Positions 16,517-24,915 of a DNA stretch of 64,000 bases are shown in pieces (the stretch's first letter is position 1; each line of letters begins with the position of its first letter). Origin of the DNA: Nostoc spongiaeforme FACHB-130 (lineage in GTDB: Bacteria > Cyanobacteriota > Cyanobacteriia > Cyanobacteriales > Nostocaceae). The stretch spans positions 434,001 through 498,000 of the forward strand of contig NZ_JACJTB010000001.1 in NCBI RefSeq assembly GCF_014698475.1, in the 5' to 3' direction. Position numbers and translations under genes: made by a program. The notes under the pieces were generated by a model. It saw nothing but the letters and a program-made list of their open reading frames with translations, did no database searches and had not been told where the DNA came from.

Positions 16517-17317
16517 ATGGCAAATCAAGAGCATCTGGTTTTACTGAGAGCCGGTGCAGTTACCTGGAGTGAATGGAGACAGAAAAATCCGCAAATTCAA
16601 CCAGACCTCAGTGCTGCGAACTTGCAAGGAGATAACCTCAGAGGTGCAAATCTTTATCAAGCCGACTTGACCAAAGCAGATTTGAGTCAGGCTTTATTGG
16701 TACGTGCAAATCTGAACAGTGCAGATTTTAGTGGCGCAAATCTGGAACAAGCCAAGCTCATTGAAGCCAATTTAAGTGGAGCTAACTTGAGTGTGGCTAA
16801 CTTAAAGGGTGCAACGCTAACCCAGGCAAATTTGAGTCATGCCAACTTGATTGGTGCGGATTTAAGTGAAGCAAATTTGAAAGAAGCTGCGATCGCCCAT
16901 GCTATCCTAATCGGCACAGACCTCAAAGATGCTAACCTCAAAAGTGCTGATTTGGGTGCAGCCAAACTCATCCGCGCTAACCTCGCCTACGCTAACTTGA
17001 TTGAAGCCAACTTGATTGCAGCCGATCTCAGTAAAGCCAACCTCTACAAAGCCGATTTAATTGGGGCTTATCTATACAAAACAGATTTATGTAATGCGAA
17101 TCTCAGCTATGCTTACTTGGTTAGTGCATATATGTTGCACGCTAACCTCAGTGAAGCTGATTTAACAGGTGCAAACTTAAGCTGGGCAAATCTGCAAGGC
17201 GCAAATTTGTCTGGCGCAAATTTGTCTGGCGCTAACCTTACTGGTACTAAACTGCGCGGCGCTAATCTTATCGGTGCAAATCTTGAGGATGCGATCGTAC
17301 CTGAAGTATGTCGTTAA
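16517..17317 (+). CDS. Pentapeptide-repeat protein
   Basis: A 266-residue protein from ATG 16517, supported by AAAGGAGAG just before it. An upstream start would overlap ccmP. After a 35-residue head with a short helix (LLRAGAVTWSEWRQKNP), nearly the whole chain is A(D/N)LXX pentapeptides (about 45 coils, for example ANLSGANLSVANLKGATLTQ), which fold as a right-handed quadrilateral beta helix. There is no signal peptide, so it is probably cytoplasmic. Function is unknown. Close spacing to ccmP suggests an operon. Confidence 0.93.
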   Translation: MANQEHLVLLRAGAVTWSEWRQKNPQIQPDLSAANLQGDNLRGANLYQADLTKADLSQALLVRANLNSADFSGANLEQAKLIEANLSGANLSVANLKGATLTQANLSHANLIGADLSEANLKEAAIAHAILIGTDLKDANLKSADLGAAKLIRANLAYANLIEANLIAADLSKANLYKADLIGAYLYKTDLCNANLSYAYLVSAYMLHANLSEADLTGANLSWANLQGANLSGANLSGANLTGTKLRGANLIGANLEDAIVPEVCR

Positions 17318-17823
17318 TTTTGTGATAGTGGGTGGGGAGACAAGGGAGACAAGGGAGACAAGGGGGACTTTCAAGGGTAGGGATGGGAGGATGGTGAAGA
17401 AATCTTTCCCCCCACACTTCCCACACTTCCCACACTCCCCACACTTCCCACACTTCCCACACTCCCCACACTCCCCACACTTCCCACACTCCCCACACTT
17501 CCCACACTTCCCACACTCCCCACACTTCCCACACTCCCCACACCCATACGTGAGAACTATGGTAAGCAGAACTTACCGATGAGTTACTTTATCCTCACAA
17601 CTTCCTCAAATTATTTTTTTATAAATAACAGTGTGAGACCTAAGAACTAATTATTGATCATAAATTTTGCCAGCAACACTAAGGGAAATCAAGCTCAAAA
17701 TACCAGATTTTGAGAATTAATTGAATTTATCAATCTTGATATTAAATGTGTTGTAATAAAACTTGCTAATGCCCAGACAGTAAGAGGTTCTTAGATATCA
17801 CTATCTGTTATGGAAACTCTATT
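17318..17823. other. spacer containing minisatellites upstream of ppsA
   Basis: The interval carries two simple repeats (GGGAGACAA at 17335-17365 and the 9-bp array below) and about 270 bp of AT-rich sequence before ppsA. No gene is supported on either strand. Frames through the repeats encode only low-complexity peptides. Confidence 0.6.
17402..17546. repeat. 9-bp minisatellite TTCCCACAC/TCCCCACAC
   Basis: About 15 tandem 9-bp units alternate between TTCCCACAC and TCCCCACAC. The order of the two variants is irregular, consistent with slippage and unequal exchange. It lies between the pentapeptide gene and ppsA. 9 is a multiple of 3, so all frames stay open, but the encoded peptides (PHFPHSPHF) have no gene context. 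Confidence 0.95.
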
Positions 17824-20265
17824 ATGCTAGACACATTGTTAAATTCAGCAACATCTCTCTCTGCGGCTCAAGAAGAAGCTTTAGTTTTACCTTTAAAAAA
17901 TGTGGGAATTGCAGATATCCCGTTAGTTGGCGGTAAAAATGCTTCTTTAGGAGAAATGATCCAGCAATTACGGCGTAAGGGAGTCAAAGTGCCAACAGGC
18001 TTTGCGACAACTGCTTTTGCTTACCGCTACTTTATTTCTGCGGCTGGAATTGAAAGACAACTCAGAGAGATATTTGCCGATTTAAATGTGGAGGATGTAC
18101 AAAATCTGCGGCAATGCGGCAAAAAGGCGAGAATGTTGATGTTGCAAACTCCATTTCCGCCAGAATTACAAGCAGCGATCGCTCAATCTTATCAAAATCT
18201 TTGCCAAGAATACGGTGCTGATACTGATGTTGCTGTGCGTTCTAGCGCCACCGCCGAAGATTTACCCGATGCCAGTTTTGCAGGTCAACAAGAAACTTAT
18301 TTAAATGTCCACGGACTGCAAGCCGTTTTAGAAGCCTGTCATAAGTGTTTTGCCTCAATTTTTACCGACCGTGCAATTTCTTATCGCCAAATTAAAGGCT
18401 TTGATCACTTTAATATCGCTTTATCAGTTGGCGTACAAAAAATGGTGCGCTCGGATTTGGCGGTGTCTGGTGTAATGTTTTCTATTGATACCGAAACAGG
18501 TTTTAAAGATGCCGCTTTAATTACCGCCGCTTACGGTCTTGGTGAAAACGTCGTTCAAGGTGCTGTCAACCCCGATGAATATTTGGTATTTAAACCAACT
18601 CTCAAACAAGGTTATCGCCCAATTATTCAAAAGCGCCTAGGTACGAAAGAAATCAAAATGGTCTATGACCTAGAAGGCTTGAAATTAACTAAAAATGTCT
18701 CTGTCCCACCAGCAGAACGAAATCAATACGCCCTCAATGATGAAGAAATTCTCCAATTAGCAAACTGGGCTTGCATTATTGAAGAACATTATTCCCAAGT
18801 GCGGGGAACTTACACGCCGATGGATATTGAATGGGCGAAAGATGGTTTGACCAATGAATTATTTATTGTGCAAGCCCGTCCAGAAACAGTCCAATCGCAA
18901 AAAACCAAAAATGTTCTCAAACAATATCAACTCAAAGACAAGGGAGAGGTACTCTTAACAGGTCGCAGTGTTGGCGAGATGATTGGCCAAGGTAAAGCCA
19001 GAGTTATTTTAGATGTCCATCAAATTAACCAGTTTCAACCAGGAGAAGTACTAGTTACTAACCGCACTGACCCTGATTGGGAACCAATTATGAAACGGGC
19101 GAGTGCTATTGTCACCAATTCTGGCGGTAGGACTTGTCATGCAGCAATTATCGCCAGAGAAATGGGAATCCCGGCAATTGTCGGTTGTGGGAATGCAACG
19201 ACTGTGTTAAAAACTGGGCAAGAAATTACTGTGAGTTGTGCTGAAGGTGAAACGGGGAAAGTCTATCAAGGTTTATTACCTTACGAAGTCCAAGAATTGC
19301 CTTTAGAAAAATTGCCCCGCACACGTACACAAATCATGATGAATTTGGCGAACCCCGAAGAGGCTTTGGGTTTAACGGCGATTCCGAATGATGGTGTGGG
19401 ATTAGCTAGGATGGAATTTATTATTAATAATCACATCAAAGCTCATCCACTGGCGTTAATTCACTTTGAGCAGTTAGAAGATGAATTGGCAAGATACAAA
19501 ATTACTGAGTTAACTGCCCAATACGAAGATAAAGCTAAATTCTTTGTTGATAAACTAGCCCAAGGTATCGGCACGATCGCCGCAGCTTTTTATCCTAAAC
19601 CTGTGATTGTCCGGCTATCAGATTTCAAGAGTAACGAATACGCTAATCTCTTGGGTGGTAAGCAATTTGAACCCAAAGAAGAAAACCCGATGATTGGGTG
19701 GCGTGGTGCTTCGCGTTATTATGACCCCCGCTATAGTGAAGGTTTCGCCCTAGAATGTCAGGCCATGAAGCGAGTCAGGGATGAGATGGGTTTAACTAAC
19801 GTCATTCTGATGATTCCTTTCTGTCGGACTCCCCAAGAAGGTAAACGTGTGTTAGCAGAAATGGCACAACATGGTTTGGTGCGTGGAGTCAACGGGCTGC
19901 AAGTTTATGTAATGTGTGAATTGCCCAGTAATGTGCAACTTGCAGATAAATTTAGTGAAATCTTTGATGGTTTTTCGATTGGTTCCAATGATTTAACGCA
20001 GTTAACCTTGGGACTTGACAGAGATTCAGAATTAGTCGCCCATTTATTTGATGAACGGGATGAAGCAGTAACAAGAACCATTGCCAATGCGATCACCACT
20101 GTTAAGCAATATGGTCGCAAAATTGGGATTTGTGGTCAAGCACCAAGCGACTATCCAGAATTTGCCCGCTTCTTAGTTGAACAAGGAATTGATTCTATCA
20201 GTCTCAATCCTGACTCGGTACTCAAGACTCTCTTAGAAATTGCCAAAGCGGAAGAACAAGAATAA
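17824..20265 (+). CDS. ppsA: Phosphoenolpyruvate synthase
   Basis: An 813-residue enzyme converting pyruvate, ATP and water to PEP, AMP and Pi. The ATP-grasp N domain begins with VPLVGGKNASLGEM-like sequence (about 33-46) and VAVRSSATAEDLPDASFAGQ. The swivelling phosphohistidine domain has GGRTCHAAIIAREMGIPAI with His439. The C-terminal PEP/pyruvate barrel includes GLARMEFII, MIGWRGASRYYD and the catalytic-Cys segment GICGQAPSDYPEF. Full length and intact. In a cyanobacterium it supports gluconeogenic flux and PEP supply. Single gene. Confidence 0.97.
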   Translation: MLDTLLNSATSLSAAQEEALVLPLKNVGIADIPLVGGKNASLGEMIQQLRRKGVKVPTGFATTAFAYRYFISAAGIERQLREIFADLNVEDVQNLRQCGKKARMLMLQTPFPPELQAAIAQSYQNLCQEYGADTDVAVRSSATAEDLPDASFAGQQETYLNVHGLQAVLEACHKCFASIFTDRAISYRQIKGFDHFNIALSVGVQKMVRSDLAVSGVMFSIDTETGFKDAALITAAYGLGENVVQGAVNPDEYLVFKPTLKQGYRPIIQKRLGTKEIKMVYDLEGLKLTKNVSVPPAERNQYALNDEEILQLANWACIIEEHYSQVRGTYTPMDIEWAKDGLTNELFIVQARPETVQSQKTKNVLKQYQLKDKGEVLLTGRSVGEMIGQGKARVILDVHQINQFQPGEVLVTNRTDPDWEPIMKRASAIVTNSGGRTCHAAIIAREMGIPAIVGCGNATTVLKTGQEITVSCAEGETGKVYQGLLPYEVQELPLEKLPRTRTQIMMNLANPEEALGLTAIPNDGVGLARMEFIINNHIKAHPLALIHFEQLEDELARYKITELTAQYEDKAKFFVDKLAQGIGTIAAAFYPKPVIVRLSDFKSNEYANLLGGKQFEPKEENPMIGWRGASRYYDPRYSEGFALECQAMKRVRDEMGLTNVILMIPFCRTPQEGKRVLAEMAQHGLVRGVNGLQVYVMCELPSNVQLADKFSEIFDGFSIGSNDLTQLTLGLDRDSELVAHLFDERDEAVTRTIANAITTVKQYGRKIGICGQAPSDYPEFARFLVEQGIDSISLNPDSVLKTLLEIAKAEEQE

Positions 20266-20588
20266 ATGAAGTCTGAAACTGTCAGAATTCAATAATATTC
20301 TTCCTACTCCCCCCACTGCCTAATCTCACATGATGTAGAGACTTTGTATACAACGTCTCTACAAACTTGACTTATACAGTTCTGCCATTTTTATTTTTTT
20401 TCAATCATCAGCATCAATCATATTTGATTCTTTCAACAACCTACACCTATACACTTTTTACTTTTTTAACTTCATAACCCAATACAGTTCAGTTAAGAGA
20501 ATAGTAGGTTGGGTGTAGCGATAGCGTAACACAACAAAGTCTTGAGAATGCTACACCTATACACTTTTTTCTTATAACCAAGAGATAA
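20266..20588. other. spacer with dispersed repeats
   Basis: No gene. It contains the palindrome at 20335-20362 and a GTAGGTTGGGTGTAGCG...GCGTAACACAAC element near 20505, a frequent cyanobacterial intergenic repeat. CTACACCTATACACTTTTT occurs twice (near 20442 and 20551). Confidence 0.5.
20335..20362. repeat. palindrome related to the one downstream of trxA
   Basis: GTAGAGACTTTG and CAACGTCTCTAC (one mismatch) flank TATA. Outer arms are identical to those at 9625-9652 while the inner bases differ, indicating a dispersed family. Confidence 0.8.
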
Positions 20589-21092
20589 ATGACAAAAAAC
20601 TTTAAATTTATGTTCAAGAAAATTTTAGTAGCTGTTAATAATTCAGAAATTGGTCATCATGTTTTTGAACAAGCTTTATCATTGGCAAAATTAACTAATG
20701 CTGAGTTAATGATATTGCAAGTTATTTCTCCTTTTAATGATGAATTTCTCAAAACTTCGACAACGGAAATACATAGCCGTTATACATCATCCCAGAGCCA
20801 AAATGTAGAATATTATTTAGGAGAATGGGATAAATTAAAACAACAAGGTGTTGAGTTTTTAACATTACTGACAAATCAAGCGATCGCCAAAGGTATAGCA
20901 GCAGAATTTACCCAAGAATTAGGTGATCCTGGTCGCATGATTTGTGAGGTGGCTAAAAATTACCATGTTGATGTCATAGTGATCGGTCGGCGCGGTTTGA
21001 GTGGAATTGGTGAATTATTTCTGGGTAGCGTGAGTAATTATGTTTTACATCATGCGCCTTGTTCAGTTCTGACAGTTCTCAATTATGCGTGA
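20589..21092 (+). CDS. Universal stress protein (UspA family)
   Basis: A 167-residue protein with the start supported by AAGAGA upstream. MFKKILVAVNNSEIGHHVFEQA is the first strand/helix of the Usp fold. The C-terminal IVIGRRGLSGIGELFLGSVS followed by VLHHAPCSVLTV is the GX2GX9G(S) ATP-binding signature, so it is probably the ATP-binding type. Single domain. Role in stress response is inferred from the family. Stands alone. Confidence 0.93.
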   Translation: MTKNFKFMFKKILVAVNNSEIGHHVFEQALSLAKLTNAELMILQVISPFNDEFLKTSTTEIHSRYTSSQSQNVEYYLGEWDKLKQQGVEFLTLLTNQAIAKGIAAEFTQELGDPGRMICEVAKNYHVDVIVIGRRGLSGIGELFLGSVSNYVLHHAPCSVLTVLNYA

Positions 21093-21173
21093 ATTGGTAT
21101 GAGATTTTAGCAGAAACTTATTGTGCTTGATTAACGTCGTGTAGGCAGAGCATTTTAACCAATATCAAAAATT

Positions 21174-21599
21174 ATGAACCGAAAGCAAATAATTTTGATT
21201 GCTTGTGCTGTGAGTTTATTATCTGTTGGTGCGATCGCTACAAGACAGATCGAATCAAAATCTACTGATGAAGTATTGGTGAAAAATTTGACACAGCAAA
21301 TTGCTAAACTAGAGGTAAAACAAGCACTTTTAGCATCTATATATACACAAGATGCACCACAATTTACTCAGGTGATTGCAGAAAAAGTAAATTTAGCACA
21401 ACGTCTGGAACAATTACAGTCGCAGAGTTATAAAACTCAAGTTGTGGTTGCTACAACCAATGCTCTAGAGTCAAAACTAGGGGAATTAGAAGTAGAATAT
21501 GCAAAAGACCGCTCAAAACTGAGTGAACATCATCCTGTGCAGCAAATCCGCCAATCACAGATGAATAACATCCGTCAACGTCTGATAGCATTGCATTAG
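21174..21599 (+). CDS. Hypothetical exported coiled-coil protein
   Basis: A 141-residue protein. Residues 1-22 (MNRKQIILIACAVSLLSVGA) are a signal peptide or membrane anchor. The rest is a helical, Gln/Lys/Glu-rich segment with heptads (VKNLTQQIAKLEVKQALL, LESKLGELEVEYAKDRSKL). No cysteine in the mature part and no family recognised. It precedes the two carbonic anhydrase genes but is separated from them by 140 bp. Confidence 0.7.
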   Translation: MNRKQIILIACAVSLLSVGAIATRQIESKSTDEVLVKNLTQQIAKLEVKQALLASIYTQDAPQFTQVIAEKVNLAQRLEQLQSQSYKTQVVVATTNALESKLGELEVEYAKDRSKLSEHHPVQQIRQSQMNNIRQRLIALH

Positions 21600-21739
21600 T
21601 ATTGGCAATAGTGTAGCTGATTTGATGAATGCGATCACTCCTGGGTTAAATAACGAGAAAACCGTGTCAGAAGGTACTCTTCCAATTGCCTAAAATTGAT
21701 ATCTTCCTGTTAACAGCGAAAGTGTTGTCAGGTAGATGA

Positions 21740-22453
21740 ATGACAAGAATTAATGGATTTATTGGTCGCCGTAACTTTTTGAAATTTGCCGGGACAGGTA
21801 GTTTAGCGATCGCGGCTACAACGATTGGTGGTAGTTTAATAGGTAGTATTCAGCAAACTGCGATCGCTGATGTTAATCCAGCTAATCCAAATCCAGTTAA
21901 CCCTAGTCAGGCTCTAAAACTTTTGCTGGATGGTAATCAACGCTTTATCCAATACAAACGCCAATATCCCCATCAATCATTGGCACGTTTACAATTAGTA
22001 GCCAAAGCACAGTACCCTTTTGCCGCTATTTTAGGTTGTGCTGACTCTAGAGTTCCAACAGAAATTATTTTCGACCAAGGCCTAGGAGATTTATTTGTGG
22101 TGCGCGTTGCTGGGAACGTCGCCAGTGACGTGATTATCGGTAGCTTGGAATATACTACAGCCGTACTCGGTACACAACTAATTGTGGTGTTGGGTCATAC
22201 AAAATGTGGTGCTGTAGCAGCAGCCATGAAAAATGAATCCATGCCTGGTATGATTAGCAACGTAGCGGAAAGTATTAAACCTGCATTAACCAAATTTAAT
22301 TCCACTGAAGCAGTCATTGCCAATGTGCAGTATCAGTCAAAAAAAATACAACAAAATTCGCCAATATTAAATCAATTGCTACAAGCCAGTAAACTCCAAA
22401 TAATTGGTGCTTGCTACGATATTGATACTGGCAAGGTGAATGTAATTACTTAA
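21740..22453 (+). CDS. ecaB: Tat-exported beta-carbonic anhydrase (copy 1)
   Basis: A 237-residue enzyme starting MTRINGFIGRRNFLKFAGTG, a twin-arginine signal (Arg10-Arg11), so it is exported folded to the periplasm. The zinc site of beta-CA is complete: Cys100 and the Asp102-Arg104 dyad in GCADSRVP, then His153 and Cys156 in LGHTKCGA. It should interconvert CO2 and bicarbonate in the periplasm, as proposed for EcaB. The second copy lies 427 bp downstream. The symbol is by homology. Confidence 0.9.
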   Translation: MTRINGFIGRRNFLKFAGTGSLAIAATTIGGSLIGSIQQTAIADVNPANPNPVNPSQALKLLLDGNQRFIQYKRQYPHQSLARLQLVAKAQYPFAAILGCADSRVPTEIIFDQGLGDLFVVRVAGNVASDVIIGSLEYTTAVLGTQLIVVLGHTKCGAVAAAMKNESMPGMISNVAESIKPALTKFNSTEAVIANVQYQSKKIQQNSPILNQLLQASKLQIIGACYDIDTGKVNVIT

Positions 22454-22880
22454 ATTATCAGGTAGAGATAGCAATTTTATTTGATTTGTGGACATCCTAC
22501 CACTTCAGATCCCCGACTTCTTCAAGAAGTCGGGGATTTTGTCGTTCACCAATAATTTTAAGTGCGATCAATGCTGTTGATTTCTGCCGTACACTAATTT
22601 GTGACTTAAGTCTTGTGTACATAGAAAAATTAACCATAGATTAAATCCATACTTAATCATATTATTCTTATATGAAAATTATGTTTAGCAACACTACACC
22701 ACTCTGATATATTTCAGTAAATGACAAACATTGAAAATTTCTAAGTTAAATCAACAATTTTATCTTTACTTAAAAGACAAAACGTGCTTTAAAGCGATCG
22801 CGTCTTTTGGTACAACGATTTAACTTGGTTTTGAAAACAGCAACTTAGCAAAAATTTACTGTTGTGAGTGAGGTAGATTT
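22454..22880. other. spacer between tandem carbonic anhydrase genes
   Basis: Contains the strong hairpin at 22509-22537 and AT-rich sequence with one GCGATCGC site (about 22795-22802). No gene. The hairpin suggests that the two carbonic anhydrase genes are separate transcription units. Confidence 0.5.
22509..22537 (+). terminator. perfect hairpin downstream of carbonic anhydrase copy 1
   Basis: ATCCCCGACTTCTT and AAGAAGTCGGGGAT flank a single base and are followed by TTTTGTCG. The core is shared with the palindrome at 4460. Confidence 0.7.
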
Positions 22881-23615
22881 ATGAGCAGAATTAATGGATT
22901 TGTTGGGCGGCGTAATTTTTTGAAATTAGCAGGTATAGGCAGTGTTGCTGTTGGTGCTAGTGCCACTAGCAGTATAATTTGGCAAGAAGAACAAGCTATT
23001 GCCCAACAACCATCTAAACCTGAACCAAAACCTCAAATAGTAGATCCCCAAGAAGCTTTAAAAACATTAATGGATGGAAACAAAAGATTTATAGAAGATA
23101 AACGCATGAATCCAAATCAATCAAAATTGCGTTTACAAGAAATTTCTGCGGGTCAATATCCGTTTGCAGCAATACTAGGCTGTGGAGATTCTAGAGTTCC
23201 AGCCGAAATTGTTTTTGATCAGGGATTTGGGGACTTATTTATTGTACGGGTAGCTGGTAATATTGTTAGCCCAGAAGGTATTGGTAGCTTAGAATTTGCC
23301 ACGGCTGTATTAGGTGCGCCATTAATAGTAGTTTTAGGACATACAAAATGTGGTGCAGTCTCAGCTGCTGTTAAAGGTGACCCACTTCCTGGTAGAATTG
23401 GTGCTTTTGTGGAAGAAATAAAACCAGCCGTAGAAATGGTGAGAAATAAACCAGGTAATTTAGAAGATAATTCTGTAATCGCTAATGTTCAATATCAGGT
23501 AAAAAGGTTAGAAGAAAGTTCAACAATTTTAAGAAGTCTGATCAAAGAAAAGAAACTAAAAATTGCTGGCGGTCGTTATGAGATAGCAACCGGAAAAGTT
23601 ACTATGGTAGCTTGA
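22881..23615 (+). CDS. Tat-exported beta-carbonic anhydrase (copy 2)
   Basis: A 244-residue paralogue of the preceding enzyme with the same N terminus (RINGF-GRRNFLKLAG, twin Arg at 10-11) and an intact active site: Cys101, Asp103 and Arg105 in GCGDSRVP, His154 and Cys157 in LGHTKCGA. The mature N terminus has a Pro/Gln-rich linker (AQQPSKPEPKPQIVDPQ). The two genes are clearly a tandem duplication that has diverged substantially. Periplasmic CO2/bicarbonate interconversion is inferred. Confidence 0.92.
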   Translation: MSRINGFVGRRNFLKLAGIGSVAVGASATSSIIWQEEQAIAQQPSKPEPKPQIVDPQEALKTLMDGNKRFIEDKRMNPNQSKLRLQEISAGQYPFAAILGCGDSRVPAEIVFDQGFGDLFIVRVAGNIVSPEGIGSLEFATAVLGAPLIVVLGHTKCGAVSAAVKGDPLPGRIGAFVEEIKPAVEMVRNKPGNLEDNSVIANVQYQVKRLEESSTILRSLIKEKKLKIAGGRYEIATGKVTMVA

Positions 23616-23666
23616 TGATTTGAGTTGCTGAGTGGAAAAACTGCATAAATTCAGAATTGATATTAT

Positions 23667-23689
23667 TAGGGTGGACATGATTCACCCTA
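23667..23689 (+). terminator. terminator after carbonic anhydrase copy 2
   Basis: TAGGGTG and CACCCTA form a 7-bp stem with a 9-nt loop followed by TTTATTT about 55 bp after the stop codon. Confidence 0.6.
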
Positions 23690-23929
23690 TTTATTTAAAT
23701 TTGGTCATTATTCATTTGGATTGACAAAGGACAAGGGACAAATGATTAATGACAATCTCCACTTTTAGAATATGCCACTTGAATTTACATCAGCTGATGA
23801 TCGTCATTGGATTACAAGTTAGAAACGCTTTATCCATCTGATTGCGATCGCCTAATTAGCAGTGTAGTGGAAGTTAAGCAACCTTTAATATCCTTTATTG
23901 ACAAACAGAGTCGAAACTTTTAAGAAATG

Positions 23930-23960
23930 AACCGCAGATGAAGGCAGATGGACGCAGATG
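23930..23960 (+). repeat. left inverted repeat of the GxxExxY cassette
   Basis: AACCGCAGATG (23930-23940) and GCAGATGGACGCAGAT (23944-23959) are the inverse of CATCTGCGGTT (24374-24384) and, with one mismatch, of ATCCGCGTCCATCTGC (24365-24380). This left copy supplies the start codon and first eight residues of the gene. Confidence 0.8.
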
Positions 23961-24327
23961 GGAACTAAACGAGATTACGGAAAAAATCATTGGTAGTGCG
24001 TTTACAGTAGGAAAAGGTTTAGGTTGTGGATTCTTAGAAAAAGTTTATGAAAATGCTTTGGCTCATGAATTGAGAAAAGCCGAACTATTAGTAGAACAAC
24101 AGTATGCAATAGAGGTACGATATGACGGAGTTGTAGTTGGCCAATTTTTTGCCGACATAGTAGTTGAGAAATGTGTGCTAGTAGAACTAAAAGCAGTAAG
24201 GACTATAGACGAAAATCATTTTGCACAATGCCTCAACTACCTCAAAGCAACAGGCCTAACTGTATGCTTATTAATTAACTTTGGCAATTCCAGAGTCGAA
24301 TTCAAACGAGTAGTTCGTAACTTCTGA
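23938..24327 (+). CDS. GxxExxY protein (PD-(D/E)XK nuclease-like)
   Basis: A 129-residue protein of the GxxExxY family. The name motif is present as GCGFLEKVYENAL, and the nuclease-like core includes FFADIVVEKCVLVELKAV, where D, E and K correspond to the PD-(D/E)XK residues. Biological role is unknown. Its first residues MKADGRRW are encoded by the left inverted repeat, and the matching repeat follows 38 bp after the stop. The cassette sits between carbonic anhydrase and JAMM genes, with no link to either. Confidence 0.9.
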   Translation: MKADGRRWELNEITEKIIGSAFTVGKGLGCGFLEKVYENALAHELRKAELLVEQQYAIEVRYDGVVVGQFFADIVVEKCVLVELKAVRTIDENHFAQCLNYLKATGLTVCLLINFGNSRVEFKRVVRNF

Positions 24328-24364
24328 ATGATTCTCAACACATAACGAAGAATACATCCTCTTT

Positions 24365-24384
24365 ATCCGCGTCCATCTGCGGTT
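24365..24384 (+). repeat. right inverted repeat of the GxxExxY cassette
   Basis: Reverse complement of the left repeat (see 23930-23960). It ends 10 bp before the ATG of the JAMM protease gene, so it forms that gene's leader. Confidence 0.8.
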
Positions 24385-24394
24385 AAATTTTTCT

Positions 24395-24853
24395 ATGAAT
24401 ATTAAACCACAACACATCCAAATGATCCGCAACCACGCCGAAAGCACCTACCCCGAAGAATGCTGCGGAATTATCCTGGGTTATCTAGAAAATCAGATTA
24501 AAACCGTCGTTGAAATTATCCCTACAGAAAATGCTTGGAGTGCTGAGTCAGCGAACTTCGCCCCTCACACAGAACGCAGCGAAACCAGCAGATATGCGAT
24601 CGCACCCCAAGATATGTTACAAATACAAAAATCAGCGCGGGATAAATCATTAAACATAATTGGAATTTATCACTCCCACCCTGATCACCCCGCAATTCCT
24701 TCCGAATGCGATCGCCAGTATGCTTGGCCTGCATACTCGTATATAATAGTTTCCGTTCAAAATGGCCAAGCTGGCGAACTCCTCAGTTGGAGTCTAAATG
24801 ACCAGCATCAGTTTCAACCAGAGACAATTGATACCATAAATTTAGCTACTTAA
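24395..24853 (+). CDS. JAMM/MPN+ metalloprotease (Mec+-like)
   Basis: A 152-residue JAB-domain protein. The zinc motif is IGIYHSHPDHPAIPSECD (H-x-H-x8-S-x2-D) with the upstream Glu in YPEECCGIIL. Bacterial enzymes of this type trim sulfur-carrier proteins of the ThiS/MoaD/CysO kind. Mec+ of Mycobacterium releases cysteine from CysO-Cys. The next gene, 62 bp on, encodes the matching E1-like activator, which supports this role. No carrier-protein gene is visible in the window. Confidence 0.9.
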   Translation: MNIKPQHIQMIRNHAESTYPEECCGIILGYLENQIKTVVEIIPTENAWSAESANFAPHTERSETSRYAIAPQDMLQIQKSARDKSLNIIGIYHSHPDHPAIPSECDRQYAWPAYSYIIVSVQNGQAGELLSWSLNDQHQFQPETIDTINLAT

Positions 24854-24915
24854 GTTAAATAAACACATCATTTTTCGATAGGATTAATGATCCGCTCTTC
24901 CACAGCACAACTGCT

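Noticed and set aside
17268-17582. Frames on both strands through the CACACTTCC repeats
   Set aside because: Open only because the 9-bp repeat contains no stop codon. Low-complexity peptides without gene context.
23772-23870. Possible remnant of another small gene before the GxxExxY cassette
   Set aside because: Only a very short frame exists and it has no similarity I recognise.
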